A DNA stretch of 64,000 nucleotides from Mumia sp. zg.B17 (GTDB taxonomy: Bacteria; Actinomycetota; Actinomycetes; Propionibacteriales; Nocardioidaceae): NCBI RefSeq assembly GCF_019550915.1, contig NZ_JAHWCI010000002.1, positions 434,001-498,000 of the forward strand, written 5' to 3'. A program made the translations under genes and the position numbers. Under the pieces are notes generated by a model. That model saw nothing but the letters and a program-made list of their open reading frames with translations, was not told the DNA's origin and did not search any database. The stretch's first letter is position 1; the number at the start of each line of letters is the position of its first letter. Below, in pieces: positions 53,840-61,959 of the stretch.

Positions 53840-54787
53840 GTGTGCACAGGCATCAGGTTCTCGGACGGCAGCAACAATCTCTATCTCGCACGCAATCTCG
53901 ACTGGACGAGCGGTTATGGAGAGCGGGTGGTTGTGACGCCCACTGGGTACGCCACCCATTCGCCGTTCGGCGCGGTGCCGAATATCCGGCACGCCGTCAT
54001 CGGCATGGGGATCGTGGAGGAGGACACCCCGCTCTACTTCGACTGCGGCAACGATGCGGGCCTGGCAGTTGCGGGTCTCAACTTCCCGGGGTATGCGAGC
54101 TATGCAGACGAGCCAGCCGACGGCGCGACGAACGTCGCCGCGTTCGAGTTCCCTCTGTGGGTGGCTTCCCAGTTCGCCAGCGTCGACGAGGTCGAGGCCG
54201 CACTCGGCGACGTCGTCATCGTCGACAAGCCGATCAACGAGAAGTATCCGAGCTCGATGCTGCACTGGATCATCGGTGACGCCTCGCGCGCCATCGTGGT
54301 GGAGAGCACGAGCGACGGCCTGCACGTCTTCGACGACGACGTCGACGTCCTGACGAACCAGCCCGGCTTCGCCTGGCACCACGAGAACCTGCGCAACTAC
54401 CTCAACGTGTCGCCCGAGTTTCCCAAGGAGATGGCCCTCAGGCGCGCACATCTCGCCCCGTTCGGCTCGGGGTCGCACATGCGCGGGGTCCCCGGTGACT
54501 ACTACTCGCCGTCCCGGTTCGTGCGCGCGGCCTACGTCAACGCGCACTACCCGGACAAGGGGAGCGAGGAGGAGAACGTCAGCCGCGCGTTCCACACTCT
54601 GCAGCAGGTCGCGATGGTCGACGGCTGCGCCGCCATGGACTCGGGCGAGTTCGAGAAGACGATCTACACCGGACTCTTCTCGTCAGCGACGACGACCTAC
54701 TACTGGAACACGTACGAGGACCCGGCGATCCACAGCGTCGCGATGGCCGACCAGCAGCCCGGGGGAGAGAAGCTCGTCGTCGTCTAG
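53840..54787 (+). CDS. Linear amide C-N hydrolase (choloylglycine hydrolase/penicillin V acylase family)
   Basis: The 315-residue Ntn hydrolase has the nucleophile Cys2 directly after the initiator (MCTGIRF), Arg18 and Asp21 in YLARNLDWTSGYG, and Asn in VLTNQPGF, with SRFVRAAYVNAH for the distal Arg. Removal of Met exposes Cys2, so no propeptide is needed. Members cleave bile salts, penicillin V or acyl-homoserine lactones. AAGGGG lies nine bases before the GTG. No signal peptide is present. Confidence 0.9.
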   Translation: MCTGIRFSDGSNNLYLARNLDWTSGYGERVVVTPTGYATHSPFGAVPNIRHAVIGMGIVEEDTPLYFDCGNDAGLAVAGLNFPGYASYADEPADGATNVAAFEFPLWVASQFASVDEVEAALGDVVIVDKPINEKYPSSMLHWIIGDASRAIVVESTSDGLHVFDDDVDVLTNQPGFAWHHENLRNYLNVSPEFPKEMALRRAHLAPFGSGSHMRGVPGDYYSPSRFVRAAYVNAHYPDKGSEEENVSRAFHTLQQVAMVDGCAAMDSGEFEKTIYTGLFSSATTTYYWNTYEDPAIHSVAMADQQPGGEKLVVV

Positions 54788-54841
54788 GACGCCGCGGTCG
54801 CCGCCTCGCGTCGGTCTCAGGTGCTCCAATCCACCGGCCCA

Positions 54842-54934
54842 TGGGTGCCTATCGGTGGGCCGGGCGAGTCCCATGCAGCCGAGCGCGATCCGGCTCACCT
54901 GCAGGCTCGAGGAGCCGAGACGGGTGTAGTCCAT
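54842..54934 (-). pseudogene. Aldo/keto reductase N-terminal remnant
   Basis: The reverse strand gives MDYTRLGSSSLQVSRIALGC and then MGLARPTDRHPW, a recognisable aldo/keto reductase N-terminus (first strand, LGCMG). After about 31 codons the similarity stops and the frame runs into the end of the amide hydrolase gene. The rest of the about 320-residue enzyme is absent. Confidence 0.6.
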
Positions 54935-54940
54935 CAGCCT

Positions 54941-55540
54941 TCACACCCCACCTGGGTACGGGGCGGCGGTGCGGGCGGCGCGCAATGCCTGCGCCCACCA
55001 CGAAAGCTGTTCAAGAAGCGTCTTGGCGAGGACGGCTGCCGCGGCGTCGAGCGGGGCGCCATCCTGCCAGGTGGTGAAGTAGTTGGGGAAGGCAAGTCCG
55101 TCGCGGATGGTCACCGCGTGCAGCTCGGTGAGCACGTTCTCCAGGTGAAGCACCGCGTGCCGGCCACCGGCCGCACCGCCGTAGCTGACGAAGGCCACCG
55201 GTTTGGCGGTCCACTGGGTGAAGTGCCAGTCGATCAGTGCCTTCAACGACGCCGGGTAGCTGTGGTTGTACTCGGGAGTGACGATGATGAAGGCGTCAGC
55301 CTCCGACAGCTTTCTGGTGAGGTCCTTCATGCCTTCTGGACGTGGATAGTCGTCTCCGGCGAACTTGGGTGGAGTGGCGGGCAGCGCCAGTGGAATGTCT
55401 ACCCCCGCGAGATCGACGAGGTCGACGTCGAAACCGCCATGTGCCTGAGTCTGCTCCGCTACCCACGACGCGACGACCGGCCCGAACCGGCCCTCACGCA
55501 CGCTGCCGACGATGATCACGAGTCTGCTGTTATCGCTCAT
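54941..55540 (-). CDS. NADPH-dependent FMN reductase family protein
   Basis: The 199-residue flavodoxin-like protein has LVIIVGSVREGRFGPVVASWV, IPLALPATPP, IIVTPEYNHSYPASLKALIDW with the FMN-contact motif, and VAFVSYGGAAGGRHAVLHLENVLTELH. It reduces FMN or quinones with NADPH. The start at 55540 fits the family; another ATG four codons upstream is possible. It is divergent from the XRE-type regulator at 55653, the likely controller. Confidence 0.9.
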   Translation of the reverse strand: MSDNSRLVIIVGSVREGRFGPVVASWVAEQTQAHGGFDVDLVDLAGVDIPLALPATPPKFAGDDYPRPEGMKDLTRKLSEADAFIIVTPEYNHSYPASLKALIDWHFTQWTAKPVAFVSYGGAAGGRHAVLHLENVLTELHAVTIRDGLAFPNYFTTWQDGAPLDAAAAVLAKTLLEQLSWWAQALRAARTAAPYPGGV

Positions 55541-55652
55541 ACCGTCGACCATGTGACGCTCGCGGCCGAGCAACCAGACCGGGTGCAGGCTGGCCCCCGC
55601 AGGGCCACCTTGAACTCCGCCGGCCAGGCGCACCGGACCTTAGGCTGACTGC

Positions 55653-56492
55653 ATGGGCACGCCGCTAGGGGGCTTCATCCGGGCCAAGCGCGACAGCATC
55701 CAACCAGAGGCCCTCGGCCTTCCATCACACCAACGACGACGTGCTCCCGGGTTACGACGTTCGGAGTTGGCCTCGCGGGCCGGGGTGAGCGTCGAGTACC
55801 TCACCAGAATCGAACAGGGCCGCGACCGCAATCCGTCGCCCTCAGTCGTCAACGCCCTCGCCGACGCGCTCGACCTCGACACCGCCGAACGCACTCATCT
55901 GGGCTACCTCGCCAAGATCTCCGGTGAGGCGTGCGCCGGGCACGTCAGGGCGACGCCACCCGAGCGCACCGTCCGGCCAGCCGTGCGCCAGGTACTCAGC
56001 CTCCTGGAGCCGGGCGTCGCCTTCGTCACGAACAGGCTCGGTGACGTGCTTGCGCACACCGACAGCTTCGCCACGGTGATGCGCGACACCGGCCTCCTGG
56101 ACGCCGAGGAACCGAACCTCACCAGGTATGTCTTCACCCATCCTCACGCCCGAACCACCTTCGTCGACTGGGACCAGATCGCCGACGAACAGGTCTTCAA
56201 CTTGTGGCTCGGGCCCTCGAACGACGCGTTCGAATGGTTCACGGCAGACTTCGCTTCCATCGCCGGAGCCGAGTTCACGCGGCGACTGCACCGCCACATT
56301 CCTCCTGCCCAAGTCCCGCTGAGGATGACTCACCCCCGCGGGCACCAACTGCGATGGGACCGGGAGCTCCTTGAGCTTCCTGCCTCGGACGCCCAGCAAC
56401 TGATCCTTCTCCTGCCCGCTGACGACGCGACCGCGACGGTGCTCAACCACCTGCGCGAGCACTCAGACCGAACCGCCCTCCGCGCGCTCTGA
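55653..56492 (+). CDS. XRE-family regulator with MmyB-like ligand-binding domain
   Basis: The 279-residue protein has an N-terminal HTH (RRAPGLRRSELASRAGVSVEYLTRIEQGRDRNPS, residues about 29-63) and a MmyB-like PAS-type domain (NRLGDVLAHTDSFATVM, NLTRYVFTHPHARTTFVDWDQ, RMTHPRGHQLRWDRELLELP). This type usually sits divergent from an oxidoreductase gene and represses it. Here that is the FMN reductase. A TAGGCT hexamer (55641-55646) predicts transcription from the ATG. The gene uses somewhat more A/T in third positions than the core. Confidence 0.92.
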   Translation: MGTPLGGFIRAKRDSIQPEALGLPSHQRRRAPGLRRSELASRAGVSVEYLTRIEQGRDRNPSPSVVNALADALDLDTAERTHLGYLAKISGEACAGHVRATPPERTVRPAVRQVLSLLEPGVAFVTNRLGDVLAHTDSFATVMRDTGLLDAEEPNLTRYVFTHPHARTTFVDWDQIADEQVFNLWLGPSNDAFEWFTADFASIAGAEFTRRLHRHIPPAQVPLRMTHPRGHQLRWDRELLELPASDAQQLILLLPADDATATVLNHLREHSDRTALRAL

Positions 56493-56684
56493 CATCGGCA
56501 TCTCCCGTACTTGGGAGGCTCGTCGTCGTCTGATGCGGCGGACGCCGCCTCACGTCGGTTCCAGCCTTGGGCCTCGCGTGGGAGACGTTCCGGATGGGGT
56601 GCTCCATTCCACCATTTTCAGAAGCCGGTTGGCCGCGCGGGCGTCGACACCCGCCGCCCCTCTCAACTGGCACAGTGGCGTGAC

Positions 56685-57413
56685 ATGACCTCCGAAACGC
56701 GGATCCCTGAGCAGCGGCCGGACCACTATGACGCCTTCGCTGCCGCGTACGCGAGGGCGAACGAGAACGGTCTGTTCAACAGGTGGTACGCGCGACCCGG
56801 GGTGCTGGAGCTGCTCGGGAACGTTGCCGGGCGTCGGATCCTGGACGCTGGCTGTGGATCCGGGCCGCTCCTCGGCGATCTGAGGGAGCGGGGCGCGAGT
56901 GTGGCCGGATTCGACGCGAGCCCCGCGATGATCCAGCTAGCCCGGGAGCGGCTCGGAGGCGAAGCCGACTTGCAGTTGGCCGATCTGACACAGCCGCTTC
57001 CGTACGACGATGCGGCGTTCGATGACGTGCTGGCCGTCCTCGTGCTGCACTACCTCGAGGACTGGTCGCGGCCGCTGGTGGAGTTGCGCCGGGTGCTGAA
57101 GCCCGGTGGCCGGCTGATCGTGGTGGTCAATCACCCGGCCATCCCGCCGGTGATGTACCCCGAGGTGAATTACTTCGAGACTGTGCCAAACGAGGAGGCG
57201 TACGACTTCGACGGTGTCACCGCGACACTGACGATCTGGTACCGCTCCTTGAGCGCAATGTCGGAGTCGTTCACCGCGGCGGGGTTTCGCATCTCGGCGA
57301 TCAGCGAGCCGCCGGTGTCGCCCGATACGCCACCGGAGCTGCTTCCGACGAGCGAGCCCGACCCCAGCCGCTTCATCGGGTTCATCTTCTTCGGCTTGGA
57401 GGCCGTCTCCTAG
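56685..57413 (+). CDS. SAM-dependent methyltransferase (class I)
   Basis: The 242-residue enzyme has RRILDAGCGSGPLLGDLRERGASVAGFDASPAMIQLA (motif I and II), LPYDDAAFDDVLAVLVLHYLEDW and LRRVLKPGGRLIVVVNHPAI. The substrate is unknown. The ATG at 56685 follows a CACAGT hexamer (56671-56676) by eight bases. An in-frame extension upstream has no good ribosome site. Confidence 0.87.
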   Translation: MTSETRIPEQRPDHYDAFAAAYARANENGLFNRWYARPGVLELLGNVAGRRILDAGCGSGPLLGDLRERGASVAGFDASPAMIQLARERLGGEADLQLADLTQPLPYDDAAFDDVLAVLVLHYLEDWSRPLVELRRVLKPGGRLIVVVNHPAIPPVMYPEVNYFETVPNEEAYDFDGVTATLTIWYRSLSAMSESFTAAGFRISAISEPPVSPDTPPELLPTSEPDPSRFIGFIFFGLEAVS

Positions 57414-57425
57414 GTTCGTCGGGAA

Positions 57426-57511
57426 GTTTTCGCAAACGGTTGCGTCGACGTTTTCGCAGGTCAGACGGCCAGGTGGGAGGAGGTGAGGATAGGGGAGCGG
57501 GCTGCGAAAAC
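57426..57511. repeat. Cluster of GTTTTCGCA repeats in direct and inverted orientation
   Basis: GTTTTCGCA occurs at 57426 and 57450 (24 bases apart). GTTTTCGCAG (57450-57459) has an exact inverted copy CTGCGAAAAC at 57502-57511. A further CGCAA-ACGG-TTGCG repeat lies at 57431-57444. Unusually T-rich for this DNA; could be an operator cluster or a decayed mobile element end. Confidence 0.55.
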
Positions 57512-57586
57512 CATTGGTGCCCGGCTTGCCCCGCTGATGGACTGACGTCCCGGCGTGAGTCTGCCGCGTGACGGAGGTTGTGGGTT

Positions 57587-58342
57587 GTGACGGATTATGA
57601 CGTGCTTGCCGAGGTGTACGAATGGCTCATCTCGGATGCGAAGTTGCCTCCCGCCGAGTTCGCTGCGTCATTCGATGACGTCCTCAGTCTCCTGCCGTCG
57701 AACGCTCACGTCCTCGACTGTTCGTGCGGAACCGGACAGTTGGCGGTTGGCCTCGCCGGTCGTGGCATGCAGGTTGTCGCAACTGACGCCAGCGAAGCGA
57801 TGGTTCGTCGGACTGCAGAGTTGTCTGAGGAGTTCGGGGCATCCGTACGGGCCATGCGGGCGACCTGGGAAGAGTTGCCCGACCATTTTGAGGACGGCAC
57901 GTTCGACATGGTGTTCTGCGTTGGCAACGCGCTGCATCATGCCGCGGGAGCGCCAGGCAGGGTTGCTGCTCTGGAGTCGATGTCACGGCTTCTGCGCCCT
58001 GGCGGGCGCCTGGTGCTCACCTCCCGCGCTTGGGAGCTCGTGAGGTCCATGGGTTCCCGGCTGGACATCAGTGACCGACTCGTCCGCCGGAACGGTCGCG
58101 ATGCCGTCGTGGTCTACCGCTGGGAGATTGCGCCGCATTGGGAGGAGGAGCACCACATCGAGATTGCGATCGCGCAGTTTGATGCGACCGGGCGGGTTCT
58201 TGTCCGCTCGGAACTGCTGTCCTGCTGGCCCTACCGGTACGAGGAACTGGAACTCGAACTGCACCGGGTCGGACTCCGGACGGACGTGAGCACCTTCGAA
58301 CGTGAGGCCGACAACTACATGGTGGTCGCGAGCAAGATATAG
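57587..58342 (+). CDS. SAM-dependent methyltransferase (glycine/sarcosine N-methyltransferase-like)
   Basis: The 251-residue protein has YDVLAEVYEWLISDAKLPP, VLDCSCGTGQLAVGLAGRGMQVVATDASEAMVRR, DMVFCVGNALHHAAG and LLRPGGRLVLTSRAWELVR, resembling methyltransferases of the glycine N-methyltransferase type. The GTG start has GGAGG nine bases upstream. Codon third positions are clearly less GC-rich than in the core genes, suggesting recent acquisition. The flanking GTTTTCGCA repeats may mark a junction. Confidence 0.85.
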   Translation: MTDYDVLAEVYEWLISDAKLPPAEFAASFDDVLSLLPSNAHVLDCSCGTGQLAVGLAGRGMQVVATDASEAMVRRTAELSEEFGASVRAMRATWEELPDHFEDGTFDMVFCVGNALHHAAGAPGRVAALESMSRLLRPGGRLVLTSRAWELVRSMGSRLDISDRLVRRNGRDAVVVYRWEIAPHWEEEHHIEIAIAQFDATGRVLVRSELLSCWPYRYEELELELHRVGLRTDVSTFEREADNYMVVASKI

Positions 58343-58480
58343 AGACCCCTCATGCAGTACGCAGGGCGGTACTGGAAACCCTGCGTATCAAGTCTGTGCG
58401 AATTCGAAGCGCACCTGGACATGCACGGGGCCTCGTTCCCTCCGGTTCAGGGTGCATGCCGAAGCGATACGGTCGCTCAG

Positions 58481-58939
58481 GTGAGAGTTTCGATCCGGAA
58501 CGCAACGCGTGTGGATGTGCCGTCTGTGATGACTCTCTGGGAGGAGGCCGCGGAGAACGATGCACGTCCGGCTGATTCCGCGCGTTCCGTCGAGACGCTT
58601 CTGGCGCGTGACTCGCAGGCGTTGTTCATCGCGGAGATGGATGGTCGCATCGTCGGGAGCGTCATCGCTGGTTGGGACGGCTGGCGTGCTCATCTCTACC
58701 GACTCGCGGTTCACCCTGACGCACGTCGGCGAGGTGTCGGTGGGCAGCTGCTAGTAGCTGCTACCGAACGGCTGACCGACCTGGGCGCCACCCGCCTGGA
58801 CGCGATGGTGTTGGAAAGCAATGACCTTGGTCAGTCGATATGGCGCTCCGAAGGATTTGCCTCCCAGAAGGAGTGGCGACGCTGGGTCCGGCCGATTCAG
58901 GCTGACTCGAGTGTTCGGGACCTCACACCTCAACCGTGA
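58481..58939 (+). CDS. GNAT-family N-acetyltransferase
   Basis: The 152-residue protein has VSIRNATRVDVPSVMTLWEEA, FIAEMDGRIVGSVIAGWDGWRAHLYRLAVHPDARRRGVGGQLLVAATERL (the acetyl-CoA binding RxxGxG/A motif) and DAMVLESNDLGQSIWRSEGF. The acceptor is unknown. The GTG at 58481 follows a TACGGT hexamer (58468-58473) by seven bases. It overlaps the end of the convergent tautomerase by 17 bases. Confidence 0.88.
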   Translation: MRVSIRNATRVDVPSVMTLWEEAAENDARPADSARSVETLLARDSQALFIAEMDGRIVGSVIAGWDGWRAHLYRLAVHPDARRRGVGGQLLVAATERLTDLGATRLDAMVLESNDLGQSIWRSEGFASQKEWRRWVRPIQADSSVRDLTPQP

Positions 58940-59315
58940 AGCCAAGATCGTGATCGCATGCTGCCTGCCCGTCCCAAGCCCAGTTCTCGATCGGTGACTC
59001 TCGCAGCAGAATGCTGACGTTGTGCGGCGGTACACCGAGCGCGCCGAGCCGGTGGGTTACCTCCCGATAGAGGGCACGCTTAGCGTCCAATGAGCGCCCA
59101 GAGAAGCAATCGATCGTGACTCGCGTGTAGCTATCGGCCACCCCGGGCTCGGTGCCGTGAACCATCTGATGTGGTCGGTAGGTGAGCACCCGAACGTTCC
59201 GGTCCTCGACAGGGATCTTGAATGCAACCACGAGGGCGTCATGCACTGCGTCCATCAACGCCACCTCCTGAGCATCCGTGTACTCACGTCTGACTTCGAT
59301 CAACGAGCTCGGCAT
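58923..59315 (-). CDS. Tautomerase-family protein
   Basis: The 130-residue protein starts MPSSLIEVRREYTDAQEVALMDAVHDALVVAFKIPVEDRNVRVL. Removal of Met exposes Pro1, the catalytic base of this superfamily. The layout resembles the longer tautomerase_2-type proteins that act alone, not the 62-residue oxalocrotonate form. The substrate is unknown. It is convergent with the GNAT gene. Confidence 0.88.
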   Translation of the reverse strand: MPSSLIEVRREYTDAQEVALMDAVHDALVVAFKIPVEDRNVRVLTYRPHQMVHGTEPGVADSYTRVTIDCFSGRSLDAKRALYREVTHRLGALGVPPHNVSILLRESPIENWAWDGQAACDHDLGFTVEV

Positions 59316-59392
59316 GCGTTCGATCCAAGCACAGTGGAAGTCGTAGGGATCCCGGCGCTGGCAGTGGAGCGGTTGGCTGGCGGGTCGCAGAT

Positions 59393-59403
59393 TGACATAA
59401 TGT
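59393..59403. promoter_or_regulatory. Odd palindrome GACATAATGTC in an AT-rich stretch
   Basis: GACAT-A-ATGTC is symmetric around its central A, within TTGACATAATGTCGCTTATC, a markedly AT-rich patch between a tautomerase and a GNAT gene. It may be an operator or a remnant; no gene link is certain. Exact position is within a few bases. Confidence 0.3.
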
Positions 59404-59477
59404 CGCTTATCGGCGCACTGTCGGGAGTGCGTGGTTAGGCGCGAGAGCGGCGTTCGCTACATCGTAGGGTTGCCCGC

Positions 59478-59966
59478 ATGCTCACCATCGTCCCGTACGC
59501 GGAGGCGCACCGCGAGGCGCTTCTCGACCTGGCTATCCGGGCTTGGGAGCCTGTCTTTCCGCTGATGCAGTCGGCCGTCTCTCCGTTCGTCTACGACGCG
59601 TTCTATCCGGACGGCTGGCGCGCCCGCCAGTACGCAGACCTCGAGGAAGTGCTGGCCCACGAGTCGGAGAGCGTCGACGTCGCGCTCGACGGATCCGATC
59701 CAGTCGGGTGGGTCTGCACGAAGATGCACCCCGAGGACAGCATGAGTGAGCTTTACGTCATCGCCGTCGATCCATCTCGTCAGCGTGAAGGCATCGCGCG
59801 GGCGCTCATGGATCGGTCGTTTGAGCGGGGACGCGAGGCGGGGATGCTGATGGTGATGGTGGAGACCGGCGATGATCCCGGCCACGCCCCTGCACGGGCC
59901 GCCTACGAGACTGCGGGTTTCGAGCGCTGGCCGGTAGCCCGGTACTTCAAAGACCTGTCGAGCTGA
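59478..59966 (+). CDS. GNAT-family N-acetyltransferase
   Basis: The 162-residue protein has LTIVPYAEAHREALLDLAIRAWEPVF, ELYVIAVDPSRQREGIARALMDRSFERGREAGM (acetyl-CoA loop) and ARAAYETAGFERWPVARYFKDL. The acceptor is unknown. A TAGGGT hexamer (59465-59470) ends seven bases before the ATG. It is convergent with the SDR gene, five bases apart. Confidence 0.88.
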   Translation: MLTIVPYAEAHREALLDLAIRAWEPVFPLMQSAVSPFVYDAFYPDGWRARQYADLEEVLAHESESVDVALDGSDPVGWVCTKMHPEDSMSELYVIAVDPSRQREGIARALMDRSFERGREAGMLMVMVETGDDPGHAPARAAYETAGFERWPVARYFKDLSS

Positions 59967-59970
59967 CCGT

Positions 59971-60681
59971 CTAAGCGGTGACGATCAGGTCGACGACCTC
60001 GCCTGGACTGCCGTCGGTCAGGAGTGAGACGACGACGCCGGCAACATCCGCCGGCGGGATGAGCGGTCCGACGTCATGCTGCTGCTCGGGCGACAGCGCA
60101 GCCCACTCACGGTGAGCGCGCTCGAGGCCGATCCACCCCGGGACGACCGCCATGACGCGCACGTCGGTGCGCGCGGAGAGGCTGGTGGTGAATCGTCGGA
60201 TGCCGGCCTTCGCCGCGGCGTACTCAGGTGACCCGTAGGCGTCGTCACCGATCCCTCCGCTGGAGCCGATCGTGACCACCGCGCCACCGCCCGTCGTGAG
60301 CCTGGGCCACAACCGTTGCGTGAGCAGCATGGGGGCGAGGAGGTTCAGGGTGATCGCCGACAGCCACGCGTCCGGGTCCGCGTCGGGATACTGATCGCCC
60401 GGAAGCCAGCCGCCCGCGTTGTTCACCAGCCCGCCCAGGTCTGATCGCCCGGTCAGCTCGTCAGCCGCCGCGTGGATGCCGTCCAGCGTGGACAGGTCGG
60501 CCACGACCGCCGACACCGTCGCTCGACTCCCCTGCCCGCCGAGCTCATCGACCGCAGCATCCAGGCCGTCGGAGTCCCGATCGAGAAGGATGACCGGACG
60601 GCCCCGGGTGAGCAGCTCGACCGCGATGTGCCGGCCCAAGCCCGACGCGGCACCGGTGACCGCGACAGCACGTCCGTCCAT
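59971..60681 (-). CDS. Short-chain dehydrogenase/reductase
   Basis: The 236-residue SDR has the cofactor motif AVTGAASGLGRHIAVELL, NNAGGW, VVTIGSSGGIGDD (catalytic Ser) and EYAAAKAGIRRF with Tyr and Lys. The substrate is unknown. The ATG at 60681 is preferred since AGGA lies eight bases upstream and a -10-like box on the reverse strand (TAGGCG, 60716-60721) gives a short leader. The ATG ten codons earlier would start upstream of that transcript. It is divergent from a GNAT gene. Confidence 0.87.
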   Translation of the reverse strand: MDGRAVAVTGAASGLGRHIAVELLTRGRPVILLDRDSDGLDAAVDELGGQGSRATVSAVVADLSTLDGIHAAADELTGRSDLGGLVNNAGGWLPGDQYPDADPDAWLSAITLNLLAPMLLTQRLWPRLTTGGGAVVTIGSSGGIGDDAYGSPEYAAAKAGIRRFTTSLSARTDVRVMAVVPGWIGLERAHREWAALSPEQQHDVGPLIPPADVAGVVVSLLTDGSPGEVVDLIVTA

Positions 60682-60715
60682 GTCGATGATCCTGCCTGCT
60701 ACTACTGACATCCAG

Positions 60716-60725
60716 CGCCTAGGCT
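60716..60725. promoter_or_regulatory. Overlapping divergent -10 boxes
   Basis: Forward TAGGCT (60720-60725) fits the GNAT gene at 60733. Reverse TAGGCG (60716-60721) fits the SDR. The two share the TA pair, so polymerase binding to one should exclude the other. Confidence 0.4.
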
Positions 60726-60732
60726 GCCGTGC

Positions 60733-61215
60733 GTGGAGACACGCTATCGGGTGCGCCCAGCAGTGAGCGACGACGATCTCTCGAGCGTGCTCGGAGTCCT
60801 CGCAGAGAACGAGGCACTGGCTCCGGTGCCGGCGCCTCCATCCGCGGCGCCCGAGGCATCACCTCGCCAGAGCACGACGTGGGCCCGCATTCAGCGCACG
60901 TCGGACGTGACGGTCTACCTCGCGGAGTGCCACAGTGGCGCCGTCGGAACCGCGTGCCTGTCTCTGCTGCCCAACCTCACCTATGACTGCCGGCCCACCG
61001 CCTTCATCGAGGCGGTGGTCGTGACATACGCGCACAGGCGTCGAGGAGTGGCGAGTCTCCTTCTGCAGACCCTGTTGCGAGACGCTGGAGCCGCCGGGGC
61101 CTACAAGGTGCAGCTGCTCACCCACAAACGGCATGCCTCCGACGGCGCCCACGACCTGTATCGCAGTCTTGGCTTCCAGGCCGAGGCCGAGGGCTTCCGG
61201 TTGTATCTCGAGTGA
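60733..61215 (+). CDS. GNAT-family N-acetyltransferase
   Basis: The 160-residue protein has YRVRPAVSDDDLSSVLGVLAENEA, AFIEAVVVTYAHRRRGVASLLLQTLLRDAGAAGAYKVQLLTHKRH (acetyl-CoA loop) and DLYRSLGFQAEAEGFRLYLE. It is similar in style to the YjcF/AttT-like group. The GTG follows TAGGCT (60720-60725) by seven bases and is probably leaderless. Confidence 0.88.
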   Translation: METRYRVRPAVSDDDLSSVLGVLAENEALAPVPAPPSAAPEASPRQSTTWARIQRTSDVTVYLAECHSGAVGTACLSLLPNLTYDCRPTAFIEAVVVTYAHRRRGVASLLLQTLLRDAGAAGAYKVQLLTHKRHASDGAHDLYRSLGFQAEAEGFRLYLE

Positions 61216-61228
61216 CGGCCAGTCGGCC

Positions 61229-61753
61229 TCAGACAGGGGGAACTGAGTCGAACACCGACCAGCAGATCTGATTGCGGAGCCGCTGATCATCAAGGACGAG
61301 GTCACGGATCGCCTCCGGAAGCTGTTCGCGCTGCCACCGGCACTCCATCCGTCCGGCGTCCTGGGCAGCGGCGGGCGCGGCAGCGCGCGCCGCCTTGATC
61401 GCGTACGCCGCAGCGCCGAGCTCGTGGGCGGCGACGTGCGCAGTCACCGCCGCCTGACCCGCGGCAAAGGCGGCGTGTCGTGCCGCACCACGCAGGTCTC
61501 GTGCCGCCGCCATGGCGTGCCCGCCCGCGGCGCGGGACTCGGACATGCGGATCTCGCCTCTCCCCCACGCTCGTACCTGCTCGATCGCGAAGCGCGGCCG
61601 AGGGTCCCCAGGCTGGACCGACTCGAAGAGGTGGAGCACGTGCTCCGCGCACGCAGCGGCCCAGAGCGCCAGGAGCCGGTGATCGGAGTCGGTCAGCGTC
61701 CCTCCCCGGCGGATCGTGATGAACCGGTCGTCACGCACCTTCGGCAAGATCAC
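61229..61753 (-). CDS. Immunity-protein-like (Imm5-type) helical protein
   Basis: The 174-residue protein has GGTLTDSDHRLLALWAAACAEHVLHLFE near the start and repeated Ala-rich helices (AAARDLRGAARHAAFAAGQAAVTAHVAAHELGAAAYAIKAARAA), ending in MECRWQREQLPEAIRDLVLD. This pattern matches proteins named putative immunity protein (Imm5-like) in actinobacteria, supposed to protect from polymorphic toxins. No toxin gene, secretion gene or Rhs element lies near, so the role here is uncertain. Confidence 0.55.
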   Translation of the reverse strand: MILPKVRDDRFITIRRGGTLTDSDHRLLALWAAACAEHVLHLFESVQPGDPRPRFAIEQVRAWGRGEIRMSESRAAGGHAMAAARDLRGAARHAAFAAGQAAVTAHVAAHELGAAAYAIKAARAAAPAAAQDAGRMECRWQREQLPEAIRDLVLDDQRLRNQICWSVFDSVPPV

Positions 61754-61959
61754 AGCCTGCGCCCCTCCCGCCCGTGGCCTGAACAGCAGAAGAGAGCACC
61801 CACCGGTGCCCTCATGTTCGATCTTTAACGGACGTGGAGGCTTGCCGCAAGACCCCGCAGGTGTCTCAGAATCGTCGGCGTGACCGACCTGTGCCTAGTC
61901 CTATGGTTCCGGTCCATGGCGAGGAAAGCATCCAGACCTGCACGATCCCGCGATGACGA

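Noticed and set aside
57578-57586. TTG start for the methyltransferase
   Set aside because: The GGAGG site would touch the TTG with no spacing; the GTG at 57587 has correct spacing.
59157-59438. Forward 93-codon frame opposite the tautomerase
   Set aside because: It is antisense to a well-supported tautomerase gene for most of its length and shows no domain.
61754-61959. Possible small RNA or tRNA in the 206-base gap
   Set aside because: I could not fold a cloverleaf or find a promoter-terminator pair; nothing is claimed there.
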